DNA from: Paenibacillus_G filicis
GTDB taxonomy: Bacteria; Bacillota; Bacilli; Paenibacillales; NBRC-103111
Assembly: GCF_038070315.1 (NCBI RefSeq)
Contig: NZ_JBBPCC010000003.1
Coordinates: 1 to 64,000 of the forward strand
DNA length: 64,000 bases
Reading direction: 5' to 3'
In this document: in pieces, positions 61,001 to 64,000 of the stretch
Layout: every line of letters starts with the position of its first letter
Numbering within the stretch: the stretch's first letter is position 1
Position numbers and translations under genes: made by a program
Notes under the pieces: generated by a model
Told to the model about the DNA's origin: nothing
Databases searched by the model: none
What the model saw: only the letters and a program-made list of their open reading frames with translations

Positions 61001-63520
61001 TCGGGTTTCTGGCTCCGTCACCTGCACGAACCGGTCGGAAGCCAACGGAGGCAGATCATCCTGCTGCAGCGTAACGCGAATATTGTCTACCTTGGTCCTG
61101 CTGCCATTGGCTTGAAGCCCGATCCGGCCTTTGGCATACGACGTTGCCGCATCGGTATCGACCATCAGCTTGTCCCCGATAAAATGCTGAGCCCGGTCGC
61201 CTTTGACTTTCACCATATAGTGGTACATCTTGCCGGAGTCGATCACTTCGCTGTACGAGCCCCGGTCCATGACGTTCCAGGCATTGGTCGGTGTACGCTC
61301 GGCAAATTCCACGCCGTTGGCCGCCGTCGCATCCTTCCTGACCGCCATCTGGTAGTAAGGATAATCGTTGTTCTGAATCCGGTACATCAGAGAGTTCCAG
61401 CGGGCCGCATCATTGGTTGCGAGATGGGTGACGTCCGCTTCGATCTTGTAGTCGCCGAAGCGTCCGAGATACTCAGGCAGCAGCACCCGGGAAGGGTTGT
61501 CCGGCGAAGTGAGCGCGCTCAGCTCGAAGGCTCCGGATTTCACGACAGCCGCACCGGGAGTCGTCCCTTCCTTCCTAGTCCAGCCCGGAGGCAGTGTTCC
61601 ATCTGTTAAGCTGTTGAAGTTTTCTTCGTACAGCACATAGTCCCGGTCTTCGGGCTGCTTAACCACAACGAGCAGACTGACGGTCGCGTCATCCTTCTTC
61701 CCTGTGACGGTGTAGACGCCCTTATGCGCAGCTTTCAGAATCCCGCTGTCAAGGCTAACGTCAGCATTGGCAGAGGTCCATGTAAGCTGGTCCCCCTTCA
61801 GCGTGCTGGAGGTAAAATCGCTGAACTCCGCATCGAAAGACAGAGCGCTCAGTGGCTGCGGCTTGCCGGATTCTGCCAGCACATACCCTGCTTTATGCTG
61901 AAGGGACAACACCTTCGCTCCGACAGCGGATGGCGTTACGATCACTTCCTGCGCATACGTCAGGTTGGCATACACGGCTTTGACCATTGACGTTCCCGCC
62001 TTCAGCGGGACGAGCTTGTTGTTCACGATCTTCAGCACATTGGAGTCGGAAGAGTACAGCTTCATGCGTTCGCCATATACGGCATCGGTGATGCCGTCTG
62101 AGTAGTAGACACTACCCGTGACGGAAATACTGCCGCTCAAAGCTTCCACTGTGGACGGAAGTGTCATGTTAAGGCGATCCGCCGTAATCCGCGTCACCTT
62201 CAGATTATCGAAGGATACCTTGCTTTGGTCAGCCTGGAAGCCGATCTTGCCTCTCTCGAGCAGATTGGCGTCGAAGCTCTTGTCGATCAGCAGCGTGTAA
62301 GCCGATGCTTCCTTGGCTTTGATGTATTCCTTGACATTATTGTCGAACACTCTGACCTTCATCGTGTAGTCCTTGCCTAGCGCCAGCGGCTGGGAATCCC
62401 CGCTCGCGATGACGTTCCAGGCGTTGTCCGGGGTTCGGTAGGCAACCTCGAACTTGCCGTTTTGGCGGATCGCCATCTGGTTGTACGGCTGCTTGCCGTT
62501 CGAAGCGCCCCGGAACATCAAGGAGGCCCATCGGCCCGAATCGAATACAGATTCGAACCTTACATCCGCCTCGATCGTATAGTTATCCCACTGTACGGGC
62601 GCGGTAACCCGGGCTTGCTTCCCAGAGGCTTTGCCATCGAAGAGCATCCGACCACCGTATGTATCCTGGACGACCGTGAACGGCTGGCTTCCGGCATTCA
62701 CATCGGATATCCACCCGTAAGGGAGAGAGCCGGCCGGATACGCGTCGAAATTCTCTTCGAGCAGCACCGGATTAACAGAGCCGGCAACGGGATTGTTATC
62801 CACCAGCCGAATATCCCCATAACCCGTCGTATCGTTCCAGAAGGAAGTGGAGTTGTAGGCACTCCAAAAGCTGTTTCTTTGCTTGGACGGCGTAGCCGCA
62901 TCGTAACGGTCCGTCACGCCGATATTAAAGCCGAACTGCTCCTGCAGCACCGGGTCAATGCTCAGCATATCCCATGGAATCGCGACCTCCAGAGCCCAGC
63001 CGGTAGCCGTCTTGTCGATGGCGCGTAATATTTTCTTCTGATCCTTGGAGCTCTGTCCGTTGGCTGCGGCTCCGAAGTTGAACAACGGGGTCTTGGAGTC
63101 AGGCTGGTAGACGAACCCTAACTGCAAATCACCAGCCGCAAATGGTGCCGAATGATGACCTGTCGCGTCGAAGAACAGGTTGATATTATCTTGATCGAAC
63201 CAATACCCCTTATCAGGATTATAAATAAGCGTATCGTCCTCAGCCTTCACGCCGACATACAGGTACTGGTTGTCCCACAGCATGCCGAACCTGGCATCCT
63301 TAAACGGGCCATCCCCGGTGCGGTTTGTCAGCGGCTGATCGATGCTCCAGACGGAATCATCGAGCTTGCCGTCAATGACAGGGGCGTTTAGCGTCTTGCG
63401 TGCCTCCAGCAACGGCCTTGCGGCAGCGGCAGCGGCTTGTTCGGGAGCACCGATGGGCAATATCCCGCTAACTAAGGAAGCGATAGTTAGCCAACAAGCG
63501 AATTTCGAACGAGTTTTCAT
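58064..63520 (-). CDS. S-layer-anchored glycerophosphodiester phosphodiesterase with CBM9
   Basis: An 1,818-residue wall protein. The signal peptide ends near AAAAAARPL. A CBM9-like carbohydrate-binding domain (about 40-245) has APVIDGKLDDSVW and WGLDVAIPW-type segments (GWALEVAIPWDML). Two LamG/DUF1080-like beta-sandwich domains (about 255-445 and 650-830) with paired FDAYPAGSLPYGW and FNSLTDGTLPPGW openings are separated by Big-type repeats. A GDPD TIM barrel at about 1055-1300 carries the catalytic motif IIAHRGMPAGG...APENT, then FIENDIFLSKDGRLVIVHD and MAEIKT. After a linker, three SLH domains end the protein (about 1627-1815). It should cleave glycerophosphodiesters or teichoic-type polymers at the surface. 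The start is ATG 63520 with GGAAGG upstream, behind a GlpP-type leader. Confidence 0.87.
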   Translation of the reverse strand: MKTRSKFACWLTIASLVSGILPIGAPEQAAAAAARPLLEARKTLNAPVIDGKLDDSVWSIDQPLTNRTGDGPFKDARFGMLWDNQYLYVGVKAEDDTLIYNPDKGYWFDQDNINLFFDATGHHSAPFAAGDLQLGFVYQPDSKTPLFNFGAAANGQSSKDQKKILRAIDKTATGWALEVAIPWDMLSIDPVLQEQFGFNIGVTDRYDAATPSKQRNSFWSAYNSTSFWNDTTGYGDIRLVDNNPVAGSVNPVLLEENFDAYPAGSLPYGWISDVNAGSQPFTVVQDTYGGRMLFDGKASGKQARVTAPVQWDNYTIEADVRFESVFDSGRWASLMFRGASNGKQPYNQMAIRQNGKFEVAYRTPDNAWNVIASGDSQPLALGKDYTMKVRVFDNNVKEYIKAKEASAYTLLIDKSFDANLLERGKIGFQADQSKVSFDNLKVTRITADRLNMTLPSTVEALSGSISVTGSVYYSDGITDAVYGERMKLYSSDSNVLKIVNNKLVPLKAGTSMVKAVYANLTYAQEVIVTPSAVGAKVLSLQHKAGYVLAESGKPQPLSALSFDAEFSDFTSSTLKGDQLTWTSANADVSLDSGILKAAHKGVYTVTGKKDDATVSLLVVVKQPEDRDYVLYEENFNSLTDGTLPPGWTRKEGTTPGAAVVKSGAFELSALTSPDNPSRVLLPEYLGRFGDYKIEADVTHLATNDAARWNSLMYRIQNNDYPYYQMAVRKDATAANGVEFAERTPTNAWNVMDRGSYSEVIDSGKMYHYMVKVKGDRAQHFIGDKLMVDTDAATSYAKGRIGLQANGSRTKVDNIRVTLQQDDLPPLASDRFVQVTEPETRISMAPSIITDITSTEALAGLTGAVLPATVILHVNRELKVTDASGQKEIGSVDSVLTTLANRMIPAFYVSDETTVERLVEELKNRGLEDAFIISDQGQLVKKARTAYPIIRGVVDFSGRTQLTRESLLDIRRETTLSLAKIALLPQSAATREHVAYLQQRALVVWTKDASDSANKNLTLHSQITAGSNGIITDSPAALAAAYRVYDNETTLVRKPYIIAHRGMPAGGTMDGAPENTIVSNQLGLEAGGDFIENDIFLSKDGRLVIVHDSTLNGTTNGTGLVEDYTFEELRKLDANKTHKSKYGSLPIPTLDEQIELAQSKNKMVMAEIKTSTPAAVGAFVDLLKKMNAEADVNAMSFDVNQLKRLAAQMPEMPVGLLTSGYASEKNVSRSLRETLRLLQPLNATFNTSYTDLGPKFMEAAKHRGIIISPWTFNSKNDFYRFFKLGAYGITTDFALWASDWAAEIKPGQNSYKLKADENLTVTAEVYRYAEGRKAMETPQLVLLDGQDVVSVDGAKITAKKPGTAHVLMRYTTTIDAANKYDIYSQPVTVEVAGSDVPGDNGGDGDSGNGNSGESNHTNGSNNGNQPTPASGTVSIEAKDGKIDAAALQSALKSDAKVEVKLTGTQVDIPSAALLETSKNSGRILTMIGNGASYQLPLSLINPEALASQLNVKPSELTIRVSIETLNSSEQTAIRGAATRLGASQVADAVEFDVKAVGQDGRAVSIPFGQAYVTREITLNKSVDANKATGVQFIPETGQFRFVPTVFAAKNGGMTAIMKRNGNSVYTVIQHEKSFNDLAEHWAKADVELLASKLVVDGVSQDRFDGDRSVSRAEFAALLIRALGLSSAAAKSEFSDVAKTAWYASDVTTAAGAGLIGGYEDGTFRPEQSITREEQAAMIMRALSYAGAGTSVSAAQQEKNLGAYRDAGKLIWAKAEVAAAIEAGLMNGMTDSELMPQGQATRAQAAVMIKRFLSKAGFIQ

Positions 63521-63562
63521 GAATCACGGTTCCTTCCGTCTCATTTTTCCGGAGAAAAGCAC

Positions 63563-63655
63563 AAAAAAACCCTCTATCCAGCAAACGGAAGCGGCGCGCC
63601 AAATCAGCTCTTCCATTTGTTGCATAAAGGGTGTTCTCCTCGTCTCCAACCCTTG
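63563..63655 (-). promoter_or_regulatory. Leader hairpin 2, probable GlpP-controlled terminator/antiterminator
   Basis: It is a near copy of the element at 55758-55855. On the minus strand CACCCTTTATGCAACAAATGG (63615-63635, with one gap) pairs with the GTTTGCTGGATAGAGGGTTT arm (63566-63585), followed by a run of seven T. Shared blocks are GGCGCGCCGCTTC, TTGC and GGAGACGAGGAG. It lies 43 bases ahead of the GDPD gene. Confidence 0.7.
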
Positions 63656-63753
63656 GCTATTCAATTGTCCTTGCATATCCTACTTTATCAGGCCTTTGTT
63701 AACGGAGCGTCATGCCGATATGAAGGCTTTGTAAATATATCCATTCGCCGTCC

Positions 63754-64000
63754 TCAAGACCACAGCTGCCGGTTGCCCATCGAGACGGCACTGGCTCCGG
63801 CCTGCAGCGCAATGTCGATCTCGCTGTGCTCCTGGATCAGCCCGCCCGCAATAATCGGCAGTGCCGTACGCTCGCGAAGCTGCGTGATGACCCGGGGAAT
63901 CAGTCCCGGCATGATCTCCACGGCATCCGGCTCACTCTGCTCGATGTTATGTATGCCCTGCTCCAGAGCCGACGTGTCGATCAAGAACAAACGCTGAACG
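63754..64000 (-). CDS. glpP: Glycerol-3-phosphate responsive antiterminator GlpP (3' end only)
   Basis: Only the last 81 codons are inside the window; the 5' part lies beyond the right edge. The visible part, VQRLFLIDTSALEQG then PDAVEIMPGLIPRVITQL and LPIIAGGLIQEHSEI followed by AGASAVSMGNRQLW, matches the C-terminal half of GlpP, a TIM-barrel-like RNA-binding protein that, with glycerol-3-phosphate, allows transcription past leader terminators of glp genes in Bacillus. It reads in the same direction as the GDPD gene and lies 233 bases upstream of it. Two candidate target leaders are in this window. Confidence 0.83.
   Translation of the reverse strand, partial: VQRLFLIDTSALEQGIHNIEQSEPDAVEIMPGLIPRVITQLRERTALPIIAGGLIQEHSEIDIALQAGASAVSMGNRQLWS

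Overview
The window looks like a chromosomal segment of a Gram-positive, spore-forming, S-layer-bearing bacterium, most likely Paenibacillus or a close relative. The basis is GC-rich coding with strong AGGAGG-type ribosome binding sites, frequent TTG starts, two very large secreted proteins ending in three SLH domains, a GlpP-type antiterminator, DesK/NarL and OmpR two-component pairs, and a spore-coat-like repeat protein beside a CotSA-like glycosyltransferase. This is inferred from gene content only. I saw no rRNA, tRNA, CRISPR array, integrase or transposase.

Layout. 1-5.4 kb: a giant decapeptide-repeat protein (cut by the left edge), a GT4 glycosyltransferase and an M29 aminopeptidase. 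5.6-26.3 kb: mostly core genes, namely an SLH-anchored glycoside-hydrolase-like protein, DNA glycosylase Tag, EcsC, a YdaT/YdaD-like stress pair, a five-gene operon (secreted protein, ABC transporter, two-component system), a chemoreceptor, DinB, a membrane-anchored MsrAB, a DesK/NarL-type pair, a broken SBF/arsenic-resistance transporter gene and a VOC protein.

26.5-39.3 kb is an AT-rich accessory island inserted at the 3' end of a fumarylacetoacetate-hydrolase (FAH) gene. It carries a 1,827-residue polymorphic toxin (signal peptide, subtilisin protease, PPC/Fn3 repeats, HINT, AHH nuclease), its Imm11-like immunity gene 16 bp downstream, a 1,581-residue Ig-like/RCC1 secreted protein, a 95%-identical copy of the last third of the FAH gene, and a second immunity gene with no toxin. 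About 540 bp direct repeats bound the island. The left copy keeps the toxin's upstream region and the first codons of an RCC1-type gene but has lost both bodies, so the locus appears to be a collapsed tandem duplication that left an orphan immunity gene.

39.3-46.6 kb is a catabolic operon matching non-phosphorylating L-fucose oxidation: mutarotase FucU, a Gfo/Idh/MocA dehydrogenase, a lactonase, a split UxaA-type dehydratase, a ketodeoxy-acid dehydrogenase and a diketo-acid hydrolase. A divergent LacI regulator has a perfect 16-bp palindromic operator between it and the operon. 46.7-50.4 kb: an ECF sigma factor with its DUF4179 anti-sigma factor, and a MarR repressor and pirin that share a palindromic operator.

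50.4-64 kb is best read as a glycerol-phosphate scavenging block: an S-layer-anchored glycerophosphodiester phosphodiesterase with CBM9, a HAD phosphatase, a Ugp-like ABC importer without its own ATPase, a TIM-barrel isomerase-like protein, and the 3' end of glpP at the right edge. The two transcription units start with near-identical leader hairpins that look like GlpP-controlled terminator/antiterminators. An unrelated SDR/LysR pair lies between them.
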